Positions 8,300 to 15,670 of a stretch of 64,000 nt of DNA are shown in pieces (positions within the stretch are counted from its first letter, which is position 1; every line of letters begins with the position of its first letter). Origin of the DNA: CAVVDY01 sp963815775 (GTDB lineage Bacteria; Acidobacteriota; Terriglobia; Terriglobales; Acidobacteriaceae). The stretch is taken from positions 62,001 to 126,000 of the forward strand of contig CAWFIB010000025.1 in assembly GCA_963815775.1 (NCBI GenBank). The letters run 5' to 3'. The translations under genes were made by a program, and so were the position numbers. The notes under the pieces were generated by a model. That model was not told the origin of the DNA, did not search any database, and saw only the letters and a list, made by a program, of their open reading frames with translations.

Positions 8300-8859
8300 C
8301 TACTCGAACTTCCACCTGGTCACCGTCGTCGCGATCTGCTCCAGCGGAAATGCGAAGGCAACGCGTGGCGAGACGCGATAGATCTCACCGCCTGCGTGGA
8401 TTCATCGGCCAGCCGTACTTGCTGTTGCTGGCTTCCGAGAGTTTCGCCGGCGCATCCTCAAAGCTGATCAATTTCGCCACACTCTCCACGATCACAACCT
8501 CGTCAAGCTTCTCGGTGATGATGATGCAACTGGGATTTCTCTCCAGGTTTTTCGCTTTGCGGCTGGCAGAGTCAGTTCCGAAGTAGTACGCATCGTCGTG
8601 CCAGCCGTGCATGCCCATGGCGTGCGGCCAGCCATCAGGGCGCACCGTCACGATGATGTAGTTATGTGAGTTGGTCAGCCGCTCGCGCGCCCACTTCCAA
8701 TCCAGCAAGCCCTTGGACGAAGTCGGAAAACGGTAACCCGCCGGAGCAGCGGGGGCGCGACGCGCGAGGAGTAGGTCGGCTAATTTGCTACGCCGTACTC
8801 TCCGGAGCAGCGCCTCTCTTCGCTTGCTTCGCAGTGCTCTTCTTCAATTCTGCAGGCAT
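8300..8859 (-). pseudogene. Broken pyridoxamine 5'-phosphate oxidase-like gene
   Basis: Three pieces of one split-barrel flavin-reductase-like protein lie in three frames. The start MPAELKKSTAKQAKRGAAPE (ATG 8859, GGAGG just upstream) is followed by a second frame with GYRFPTSSKGLLDWKWARER and HNYIIVTVRPDGWPHAMGMH. A third frame carries the end, EIYRVSPRVAFAFPLEQIA, down to TAG at 8300-8302. Two single-base frameshifts are needed, one between about 8790 and 8760 and one near 8385-8395. It is a paralogue of the intact gene at 9054-9557. The 560-base span is not a multiple of three, consistent with indels. Sequencing error is possible but would have to occur twice. Confidence 0.75.
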
Positions 8860-9053
8860 GGCGGTCCTCCAATGGACAATCGCAGAGAAACATATGGGAT
8901 GTCGCGCGGATAGAGCCGCCGCCACCTGTCTTCCTGAGCGCCGTGGTTTGGTGCGAACGACCTGCGGTTCGCAACCCATGAAGCCCGATTCACTCCGGGA
9001 GCACAAAGAAACGGTCTTCTCCGTGTCCTTCGTGGCTCCGTGGTAGATGTTGT

Positions 9054-9557
9054 TCACGATGACACAGAGGACTCAAATACCCACTTCGTTACGCCCTGCG
9101 GAAAGTGCTTCTCCGGCATGGCAAACACGACCTGGGGAGTGACCCTCCAGACCGGCCCAAGCTTGGGATCCAGCTCCGAGTCGTATTTCGCTTTGTAGTT
9201 AACAAACGCCTTCGCCGGAATTTCGTCATCCTTCAGCCGCTTCGCCGTCCCCTCCAGGATCACGGCTTCGTCAGCCTTTTCGCTGCATACCACACATTGC
9301 GCATTGCGCTGAAGGTTGCGCGACTTGCGCGACGTTGCGCTGGTCGAGAAGTACCAGGCTCCGTCGAGCCACACGCCCCAAACCGGCATGACGTGCGGAG
9401 CACCAAGAGGACGCACCGTCGTCAGCCAATAGTTATGCGAGCGCGAGAAGCGCTCCAGGGCCCATTCCCACGGCATCGTGCCTTCGTTCGAGTGGGGAAC
9501 ACCGTAGCCTTCCATCTCAGGACGGCCCGCTACCGGCGTCTTGTTGTGGTCAGTCAT
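9054..9557 (-). CDS. Pyridoxamine 5'-phosphate oxidase family protein
   Basis: A 167-residue split-barrel protein. The core reads SHNYWLTTVRPLGAPHVMPV followed by WYFSTSATSRKSRNLQRN, typical of F420- or FMN-dependent oxidoreductases related to PdxH; the true substrate and cofactor cannot be told. GGGAAGAAGG precedes the ATG. It lies next to a decayed paralogue (8300-8859), suggesting a duplicated pair of which one copy has died. Confidence 0.85.
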   Translation of the reverse strand: MTDHNKTPVAGRPEMEGYGVPHSNEGTMPWEWALERFSRSHNYWLTTVRPLGAPHVMPVWGVWLDGAWYFSTSATSRKSRNLQRNAQCVVCSEKADEAVILEGTAKRLKDDEIPAKAFVNYKAKYDSELDPKLGPVWRVTPQVVFAMPEKHFPQGVTKWVFESSVSS

Positions 9558-9622
9558 CCTTCTTCCCTTTCATTGAGCGTTGCCGCCAGCCCCAATCCTT
9601 ACGCCAGACCTTCGCCCGGCGC

Positions 9623-9628
9623 TACAAT
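9623..9628 (+). promoter_or_regulatory. -10 element TACAAT, probable leaderless start
   Basis: TACAAT ends 8 nt before GTG 9637, so transcription would begin at or next to the start codon. There is no Shine-Dalgarno sequence and no good -35. It would drive the small membrane gene and miaA. Confidence 0.4.
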
Positions 9629-9636
9629 CAACCTTG

Positions 9637-9804
9637 GTGCCGCGACGCGCACAAACTCGCTCTTCGGATCGCGACCCCGCGTGGCTTGCGCGCCAACGCG
9701 CGCGTGAGCGGCAAAAGCTGATCGGCATGCTGCTGGTGGCGCTGCTGATTCTGGTGTTGGCCTTCCTCCGCTTTGGCAAGACCATCCCCTGGGGCGCACG
9801 TTGA
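9637..9804 (+). CDS. Small single-helix membrane protein
   Basis: A 55-residue protein with a basic N-terminal half (ARQRARERQKL) and one strongly hydrophobic helix (IGMLLVALLILVLAFL), ending FGKTIPWGAR. It stops three bases before the miaA start, so the two are surely co-transcribed. GTG 9637 is chosen because the TACAAT element lies just upstream; TTG 9634 is an alternative. Function unknown; positive-inside reasoning puts the N-terminus in the cytoplasm. Confidence 0.6.
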   Translation: MPRRAQTRSSDRDPAWLARQRARERQKLIGMLLVALLILVLAFLRFGKTIPWGAR

Positions 9805-9807
9805 ACG

Positions 9808-10770
9808 ATGCCTGCCGCCGCCCCGCCTGATCCCCTTCTGCTGGTTATCCTCGGCCCCACCGCATCGGGAAAATCTTCGCTCGCCATTGTACTGGCGCAG
9901 GCGTTCCACGGCGAGATCGTGAGCTGCGATTCGGTCGCCGTCTATCGCGACTTCGAGATCGGCACCGCCAAGCCGAGTCCGGCACAGCGGTCACTCGTCC
10001 CACATCACCTCATTGACGTTGCCCAGCCCAGCGAGGCCTTCACCGCGGGCGAATATTCCCGCCAGGCTCGTGTGGCGATTGCCGACATCACTTCTCACGG
10101 CAAGCTGGCCATTGTAGTCGGCGGGACTGGCCTTTATCTCCGCGCGCTGCTGGAAGGCCTCTTCCCCGGCCCGCAACGTTCAGAAGAGCTGCGCGAACGC
10201 CTGCGCCGGCGCGCCGCACAGCGGGGCTCGCCTTACCTCCATCGCATCCTCGCCCGCCTCGATTCGTCGTTAGCTACGCAGATCCATCCCAACGACGCGC
10301 CCAAGCTGATTCGCGGCATCGAAGTGTGTCTGGCGGCCCGCCGGCCCATGAGCGAACTCTGGCGCGACCGGGGACGTGACCGCCTGGAGGGCTACCGCAT
10401 TCTGCGCATCGGCCTGAACCCCGAGCGCGAGGAGCTCTATGCCCGCATCAACTGCCGCGCTGCCGGGATGTTCGAACACGGGCTGATCGAGGAAACCCGG
10501 CATCTTCTCCAGAAATATCCCGACCTCTCCGTCGCTACGCCCTTCACCTCACTGGGCTACAAACAGGCGGTTCAATGCCTGCGCGGCGAGCTCACCCGCG
10601 ACGAAGGGATTACACTTACCCAGCAGGGGCACCGCAACTACGCCAAACGGCAGATGACCTGGTTCAACCGTGAGCGGGAAGTCCGTTGGCTTCGCGGCTT
10701 TGGCGACGATCCCGCGATCGAGCAGGAGGCCAAGGCGATCGTCGCGCCATATCTCACGAGCGGCGTTTGA
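9808..10770 (+). CDS. miaA: tRNA dimethylallyltransferase
   Basis: Transfers the dimethylallyl group to A37 of tRNAs reading U-starting codons, in the cytoplasm. Residues 10-25 form the P-loop (GPTASGKSSLAIVL), followed by the family signatures CDSVAVYRDFEIGTAKP, HHLIDVAQPSEAFTAGEYSR and VVGGTGLYLRALLEG. The C-terminal part has the tRNA-interacting segment TSLGYKQAVQCLRGE and RNYAKRQMTWFNRE. At 320 residues the length is normal. The usual neighbour hfq does not follow. Confidence 0.96.
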   Translation: MPAAAPPDPLLLVILGPTASGKSSLAIVLAQAFHGEIVSCDSVAVYRDFEIGTAKPSPAQRSLVPHHLIDVAQPSEAFTAGEYSRQARVAIADITSHGKLAIVVGGTGLYLRALLEGLFPGPQRSEELRERLRRRAAQRGSPYLHRILARLDSSLATQIHPNDAPKLIRGIEVCLAARRPMSELWRDRGRDRLEGYRILRIGLNPEREELYARINCRAAGMFEHGLIEETRHLLQKYPDLSVATPFTSLGYKQAVQCLRGELTRDEGITLTQQGHRNYAKRQMTWFNREREVRWLRGFGDDPAIEQEAKAIVAPYLTSGV

Positions 10771-10870
10771 AAGCCGCCGGGAACCGATTGCCCCGATCTA
10801 TCGTATGGCAAGGTAGGGGATTGGAACGGCTGCATATACGCTTGTTTGGCGGCCCGTCAGGAGGGATCCA

Positions 10871-11443
10871 ATGAAACGATTACTGGCATGTGTGGCGTTG
10901 CTGGTGGCAATCGCCGGCGCAGGATTATTGGCAGGCTGCTCCATTCAAGTGAGCGACAAAGACAAAGATAAGCAGAAGGTCGACATCCAGACTCCCATCG
11001 CGAACCTTAAGGTCGACACCAGCCCTGCGGCCACCGACAACGGCATTCCCGTTTATCCCGGCGCCACGCTGCGGCCTCCCGACAAGAGCGGCGACAAACA
11101 TCGCGCCAACGTCAATATTGGCGGCTTCGGCTTTGGGCTGAAGGTGATCGCGGCCGAATACGTTACCCCCGACTCGCCGGAAAAGGTCAAAGCCTTCTAC
11201 GAAGATAAGCTCAAGGACTTTGGCGACGTTCTGGTGTGCAAGGGGCACTCCAGCGATGAGCATGTTTCCGACAAGAATTCCGACGATGACAAGCTGACCT
11301 GCGAGGACGCTCACGGCTCTGGCTGGGAGCTGAAGGTCGGCACCAAAAAGAACCAGCACATCGTTGCCATCGAGCCGGATGGCTCCGGCACTCGCTTCGG
11401 AACGGTCCTGGTGCAGGTCCACGGCAAGGAGGGCGAGGTGTAG
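10871..11443 (+). CDS. Hypothetical lipoprotein
   Basis: A 190-residue lipoprotein with signal peptide MKRLLACVALLVAIAGAGLL and lipobox LAGC (Cys24). After a Lys/Asp-rich linker (SDKDKDKQKVD) comes a region with IPVYPGATL and SPEKVKAFYEDKLKDFG, a pattern often seen in small periplasmic proteins of this phylum with no assigned role. GGAGGGA lies 6 nt before the ATG. Not recognised beyond that. Confidence 0.8.
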   Translation: MKRLLACVALLVAIAGAGLLAGCSIQVSDKDKDKQKVDIQTPIANLKVDTSPAATDNGIPVYPGATLRPPDKSGDKHRANVNIGGFGFGLKVIAAEYVTPDSPEKVKAFYEDKLKDFGDVLVCKGHSSDEHVSDKNSDDDKLTCEDAHGSGWELKVGTKKNQHIVAIEPDGSGTRFGTVLVQVHGKEGEV

Positions 11444-11464
11444 CGCTCAGAGAGGATGTTCAGC

Positions 11465-11608
11465 ATGACATTCATCGAAAGAAACTGGGCGTGGCTGTTG
11501 CTGGCAACACCTCTGGCCCTGTACTCAGCTTGGATCACAGCCATGGTTGTGCCCCAGGTGGTGCGAACCGTCGCACCCGAGGTAGTGCGCTCGGTCCTGG
11601 GACGCTAA
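11465..11608 (+). CDS. Very small membrane protein (47 aa)
   Basis: An open frame with GAGAGG at 11450-11455, 9 nt before ATG 11465. It encodes a hydrophobic helix (WAWLLLATPLALYSAWITAM) and a Val-rich tail ending VVRSVLGR. An upstream in-frame ATG at 11456 is possible but sits directly on the ribosome-binding sequence. It follows the lipoprotein gene by 21 bases. Coding status is supported only by the helix, the binding site and position. Confidence 0.45.
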   Translation: MTFIERNWAWLLLATPLALYSAWITAMVVPQVVRTVAPEVVRSVLGR

Positions 11609-11776
11609 GCGCGCTCTCTACATAAGCACCACAACACCCGGCAGTGCGCAGAGGGTACCGTCGGTGTCAATGCTCACGCTACATAGGGACGCAACAAACC
11701 ACGGCGCGTTCGCCGAAGTAGATCCAAGTTTCCCCCATCTTGCAGCTTCTGCGCTTGCCCTGCTAACGTCAGTTCG

Positions 11777-12472
11777 GTGGAACATCCCTGCCACAAGTGC
11801 CAGGCTACGATTGAAGAAGGAATACCCTTCTGTCCGCATTGCGGTGCGCCGCAAATCCGAGTGGCCCCGCCGGAACCGGACTCCTACACCCCTGCTCCAG
11901 CGTCCTCGCCTGAGCAGCCAGCCCTGCCCGCGACCAACGTTAGCTCGCCCTGGGGTCCGCCGCGCTCGGCTCCCCACCCCTCTGAGGCGATCCACTGGAA
12001 CCAGGTCTGGCAAGGGGCCTTACTTGCCGGAGTTGGTGCCGCCCTACTGTCCTCGTTGCCCTTCGTCGCTTATGGATCGCTGATTTGGATGTTCCTGGCG
12101 GGCGCTCTGACGGTTTCCATGTACCAGCGGCGGGTGCCGGGGACCCTGATACGACCGGGCATGGGCATGCGCATCGGCGCCCTGGCCGGCGTCTTCGCCT
12201 TCCTTGTCACCGCCATCATGAGCACAGTGCTGTTCTCCACCGAAGGCGACGAACTCCGCAAGCTGATGCAGGACCAGATGCGCGCCTCGATGGCCAAGGC
12301 GCCGGATCCCCGCAGCGCAGAGGTCATGCAGCAGTTCATTAACAAGATGGGAACCCCCGCAGGTCTGGCGACCGTCTTCCTGTGGGTGTTGGTCGTGATA
12401 GCCGTGGTTTTTATCCTCTTCTCAGCCGTCGGCGGAGCCCTCGGCGCAACCTATGCATCGCGCAAACAGTAG
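11777..12472 (+). CDS. Zinc-ribbon membrane protein
   Basis: A 231-residue protein starting with a zinc ribbon (C5-x2-C8 and C19-x2-C22 in HPCHKCQATI and FCPHCGAPQ), a Pro/Ser-rich linker, then about four hydrophobic helices (LLAGVGAALLSSLPFVAYG, IWMFLAGALTVSMY, ALAGVFAFLVTAIMST, and a C-terminal VFLWVLVVIAVVFILFSAVG). The GTG start is inferred from the zinc ribbon beginning immediately afterwards. Function unknown. It ends 67 bases before pyrR. Confidence 0.75.
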   Translation: MEHPCHKCQATIEEGIPFCPHCGAPQIRVAPPEPDSYTPAPASSPEQPALPATNVSSPWGPPRSAPHPSEAIHWNQVWQGALLAGVGAALLSSLPFVAYGSLIWMFLAGALTVSMYQRRVPGTLIRPGMGMRIGALAGVFAFLVTAIMSTVLFSTEGDELRKLMQDQMRASMAKAPDPRSAEVMQQFINKMGTPAGLATVFLWVLVVIAVVFILFSAVGGALGATYASRKQ

Positions 12473-12500
12473 GCGCATCACCGGTCGAAAGCATTCGAGG

Positions 12501-12530
12501 TTGCTCACCCCTTTCCGCTTCCCTTATGAT
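12501..12530 (+). promoter_or_regulatory. Putative pyrRBC promoter
   Basis: TTGCTC (12501-12506) and TATGAT (12525-12530) are 18 nt apart. The -10 ends 9 nt before the pyrR ATG, so the mRNA would have almost no leader, and no PyrR attenuator hairpin could fit between promoter and gene. Confidence 0.45.
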
Positions 12531-12539
12531 GCGAAGCGG

Positions 12540-13121
12540 ATGACTAAGCCCACGGCGCGCTCCGAACCCCTTCGCGAAAAGACCCAGCTCATGTCCGGCT
12601 CTGAGATCGACCGGACCCTGGTTCGTCTGGCGCATGAAATCGTGGAGAAGAACAACGGGGTCGAGAACCTGGGACTGGTCGGCATCAAGCGACGCGGCGT
12701 GCCCTTGGCCAATCGGCTAGCCAAATTACTTGGCCGCATCGAGAAAACCGAGGTCCCCGTCGGCACCCTCGACATCACCCTGTATCGCGACGACCTCTCC
12801 ACCATCGGGCATCGCCCCGAGTACCGCAAGGCCGCAATGGAATTCGACATCCAGGACAAGAACATCATTCTGGTCGACGACGTGCTCTACACCGGACGCA
12901 CCACTCGTGCCGCCCTGGATGCGCTGTTTGATCACGGCCGCCCCCGGCGCATCCAGCTCTGCACCTTGATCGACCGCGGCCACCGCGAGTTGCCCATCGA
13001 GGCAGCATTTGTAGGACGTAAAATCGACACGACCGAAGACGAGATTGTTGAAGTAAAACTTCAAGAAACTGACGGCACGGAAAAAGTGCTGTTAATGGAG
13101 CGGATTCCTCCAGGGCAATGA
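12540..13121 (+). CDS. pyrR: Bifunctional pyr operon regulator / uracil phosphoribosyltransferase
   Basis: A 193-residue PyrR-type protein that makes UMP from uracil and PRPP and, in many bacteria, binds pyr mRNA to attenuate transcription. The PRPP-binding motif is ILVDDVLYTGRTTRAALDAL; GIKRRGVPLANRLA and ITLYRDDLSTIG are also family-typical. ATG 12540 gives the normal length. It overlaps pyrB by 4 bases, so the two are translationally coupled. Regulation by an RNA leader looks unlikely here because there is almost no leader; see the promoter entry. Confidence 0.93.
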   Translation: MTKPTARSEPLREKTQLMSGSEIDRTLVRLAHEIVEKNNGVENLGLVGIKRRGVPLANRLAKLLGRIEKTEVPVGTLDITLYRDDLSTIGHRPEYRKAAMEFDIQDKNIILVDDVLYTGRTTRAALDALFDHGRPRRIQLCTLIDRGHRELPIEAAFVGRKIDTTEDEIVEVKLQETDGTEKVLLMERIPPGQ

Positions 13122-14029
13122 ACCGGCGCGATCGTTCCTTACTTGGCACCGAACAATTAACTCCCGCGCAGATCAATTCCTATCTCAGGCTGGCCCGCAA
13201 GATGGACCTGCGCAAGCCACAGCCTTTGCTGCGCGGCAAGCGCGTGGTGCTGCTCTTCTATGAGCCCTCCACCCGGACCCGGACCTCGTTCGAATTTGCC
13301 GCCAAAGCGTTGGGAGCCACCACCAGCCTCATCACTGCCAGCTCGTCCAGCATTGAGAAGGGCGAGTCACTCATCGACACCGGCTGGACGTTGACCTCGC
13401 TGGGCGCGGACGCTATCGTCATGCGTCACCCCAACAGCGGCGCCCCTTATCTGCTGGCACGCTATTCGCCGGTGCCGGTGATTAATGCCGGCGATGGCCT
13501 GCATCAGCATCCCTCGCAGGGCCTGCTCGATGCGCTCACCATTTCCAATCACAAGAAGAGCTTCAAAGGCCTGCGCGTCGTTATCGTAGGCGACATCTTT
13601 CACAGCCGGGTAGCGCGCTCGAACGCGCACCTGCTGTCCACCATGGGTGCGGAAGTCATCTTCTGCGGGCCGCCCGATCTGGTGCCCGACGTGTCGGCAC
13701 TGATCGCCCCCCGCGTCATGGCCTGCCAGGACCTCGATGTTGCGCTCAAAGGCGCCGACGTGGTGATCTCCCTGCGCATCCAGAAAGAGCGCCTCGCCGG
13801 CAAACAGCTTAGTGTGGAGGACTATATCGACCGCTATCAAATTGACGCGCGGCGTATGCGGCTGGCCAAGCGGGATGCCATCCTTCTGCATCCCGGCCCT
13901 ATCATTCGCGGCATGGAACTTACCAGCGACGTCGCAGACGGCCCGCAGTCGTGCATCCTCGAGCAGGTCGCCAATGGAGTGAAGGTGCGCATGGCAATCC
14001 TGGCAACGGTACTGGGGAGGGAGAAGTAA
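13118..14029 (+). CDS. pyrB: Aspartate carbamoyltransferase catalytic subunit
   Basis: Joins carbamoyl phosphate and aspartate, the first committed step of pyrimidine synthesis. The carbamoyl-phosphate loop STRTRTSFEFAAK is at about residues 51-63; later come VMRHPNSGAPY, HQHPSQGLLDALTI and ILLHPGPIIRGMEL. At 303 residues it is a normal catalytic chain; no pyrI regulatory subunit is present, as in PyrR-type organisms. Overlaps pyrR and pyrC by 4 and 1 bases. Confidence 0.96.
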   Translation: MNRRDRSLLGTEQLTPAQINSYLRLARKMDLRKPQPLLRGKRVVLLFYEPSTRTRTSFEFAAKALGATTSLITASSSSIEKGESLIDTGWTLTSLGADAIVMRHPNSGAPYLLARYSPVPVINAGDGLHQHPSQGLLDALTISNHKKSFKGLRVVIVGDIFHSRVARSNAHLLSTMGAEVIFCGPPDLVPDVSALIAPRVMACQDLDVALKGADVVISLRIQKERLAGKQLSVEDYIDRYQIDARRMRLAKRDAILLHPGPIIRGMELTSDVADGPQSCILEQVANGVKVRMAILATVLGREK

Positions 14030-15312
14030 TGGCCGAGTTGCTGATCTCCCGAGGCAGAGTGATTGACCCGGCCAGCGGCATCGATCGCGAGATGGACGTC
14101 CTGCTGCGCGACGGCAGGGTGGCTGAAGTTGGCGAGCCCGGCGGGCTCGATCGCAACGGCGTTAAGGTCTTGCGCGCCAAGGGGCTCATCGTTGCTCCCG
14201 GCCTCATCGATCTCCACGTACATCTGCGCGAGCCCGGCCAGCCGCACAAAGAGACTATCGCCACCGGAACCGCCGCCGCTGCCGCTGGCGGCTTCACCTC
14301 CGTCTGCACCATGCCCAACACCAATCCGGTCAATGATTCACCCGGGATAACCCGCTGGATGCAGGCTCCGGAGCGCGGCGCGGTGGTAAACGTCTTCCCT
14401 ATCCCTGCCGCCACCGTTGGCAGCATGGGATTGGACCTCACCGACTATGCAGCCTTGCGAGCGGCTGGCGCAGTTGCCTTCAGCGACGATGGCAAGCCGG
14501 TGCTCGACGACGCTGTCATGTACGAGTCGCTTCGCGCGGCTGCCGCCTTGGGCGTGCCCGTCGTTCAGCACGCCGAAGACACCCGCCAAACTTCAGGATG
14601 CTCCATGAATCACGGAGCGGCTTCCTTTCGCCTTGGCCTGCGCGGCATGACCAATGCCGCCGAATCCAGCATCGTTGAGCGCGATATCCGCTTTGCGCGC
14701 GAGCTGAACGCGCACATTCACGTCGCCCATCTGTCCACTCTGGAGGCGCTGGGCGCTGTTCGCAGAGCCAAAGCTGAAGGCGTGCACGTGACCGCCGAAG
14801 TCACGCCCCATCACTTCACGCTGGTCGACGACAACGTGGGCGAGTTCGACACCCATTACAAGATGAATCCGCCGCTACGCTCCCGCGCCGATCGCCGTGC
14901 CTTGATCGAAGGCCTCACCGACGGTACCATCGACGCCATCGCCACGGACCACGCGCCCCATGCTTTCCATGAGAAGCAGCTCGAGTTTGAGCGCGCCGCC
15001 TTTGGCATCACCGGGCTGGAGACAGCCTTGCCCCTCGCCATCACCGTCTTGCACCTGCACTTCAAGCTGCCGCTGTGGCGCATTGTGGAACTGCTGTCGT
15101 CCAACCCCGCGAAGATTTTCGGCCTGAAAGACCGCGGCACCCTGAGCGTCGGCTCGCATGCCGACGTGACCGTCTTCGATCCCAAGAAGAAATGGACCTT
15201 CGACTCTTCGCAGTCGAAATCCAAGTCGCGCAACACCCCGTTCGATGGCTGGAGCTTCACCGGCAAGGCCGTGGCGACGATTGTCGGCGGCAAGATCGTA
15301 TACCAGGACTAA
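14029..15312 (+). CDS. pyrC: Dihydroorotase
   Basis: Closes carbamoyl aspartate to dihydroorotate. A 427-residue type I dihydroorotase with the metal motif DLHVHLREPG near residues 60-70, metal-site segments VVQHAED and HVAHLST, and the catalytic ATDHAPHAFHEK region near residue 305. ATG 14029 is preferred because GGGAGG lies just upstream, inside the end of pyrB, and its A is the last base of the pyrB stop. Last gene of the pyr operon; repeat DNA starts directly after the stop. Confidence 0.95.
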   Translation: MAELLISRGRVIDPASGIDREMDVLLRDGRVAEVGEPGGLDRNGVKVLRAKGLIVAPGLIDLHVHLREPGQPHKETIATGTAAAAAGGFTSVCTMPNTNPVNDSPGITRWMQAPERGAVVNVFPIPAATVGSMGLDLTDYAALRAAGAVAFSDDGKPVLDDAVMYESLRAAAALGVPVVQHAEDTRQTSGCSMNHGAASFRLGLRGMTNAAESSIVERDIRFARELNAHIHVAHLSTLEALGAVRRAKAEGVHVTAEVTPHHFTLVDDNVGEFDTHYKMNPPLRSRADRRALIEGLTDGTIDAIATDHAPHAFHEKQLEFERAAFGITGLETALPLAITVLHLHFKLPLWRIVELLSSNPAKIFGLKDRGTLSVGSHADVTVFDPKKKWTFDSSQSKSKSRNTPFDGWSFTGKAVATIVGGKIVYQD

Positions 15313-15600
15313 AGCGCAACCACGGACCTACACGGATGATCACGGATCAGAGCTGCTTCTTCCTGCCCTTCTCTGATCCCTAATCATCCGCGCGAATCCG
15401 TGGTTCGTGCCTTTACCTTGCAGAGCCGTATCTATACAGAATGCCGGACGGACTTACCAAGGGGAAAACCAGAAGAATCCAAAATCGTCCGTGTCCTCCG
15501 GGGTTTATCCGCTCTGGTTTAATCCGTGATCACCCATTTCCTGATTTCTGTCCCTCTGTGTTCTTCGTGCCTCTGTGGTGAACTAGTGGTAAATGGGTTG
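15313..15600. repeat. CCACGGAT/CACGGAT repeat block after pyrC
   Basis: The 357-base gap to the next gene is mostly repeat words. CCACGGACCTACACGGATG with CACGGATCAG (about 15320-15350) faces an imperfect inverted partner, CTGATC...CGCGAATCCGTGG (about 15374-15404). Further CCGTG words follow to about 15530, then a TTCGTGCCTCTGTGGTGAAC word at 15565-15584. A second block of the CACGGAT type lies at 24917-25075. No T-run follows the inverted arms, so I do not call it a terminator. Confidence 0.65.
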
Positions 15601-15639
15601 CGAACCCCAAGTAGGCGCTGCCCTCCCGCCTGATTCCGC

Positions 15640-15645
15640 TATAAT
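15640..15645 (+). promoter_or_regulatory. -10 element TATAAT before the TonB-like gene
   Basis: Perfect TATAAT, 25 nt before ATG 15671; no clear -35 at 16-18 nt. A short leader with GGTAGGGG close to the ATG follows. Confidence 0.45.
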
Positions 15646-15670
15646 TCAGCTACTAATCCACCGGTAGGGG

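Noticed and set aside
15320..15404. Rho-independent terminator after pyrC
   Set aside because: The inverted arms are imperfect, far apart and not followed by a T-run; better explained as the CACGGAT repeat family.
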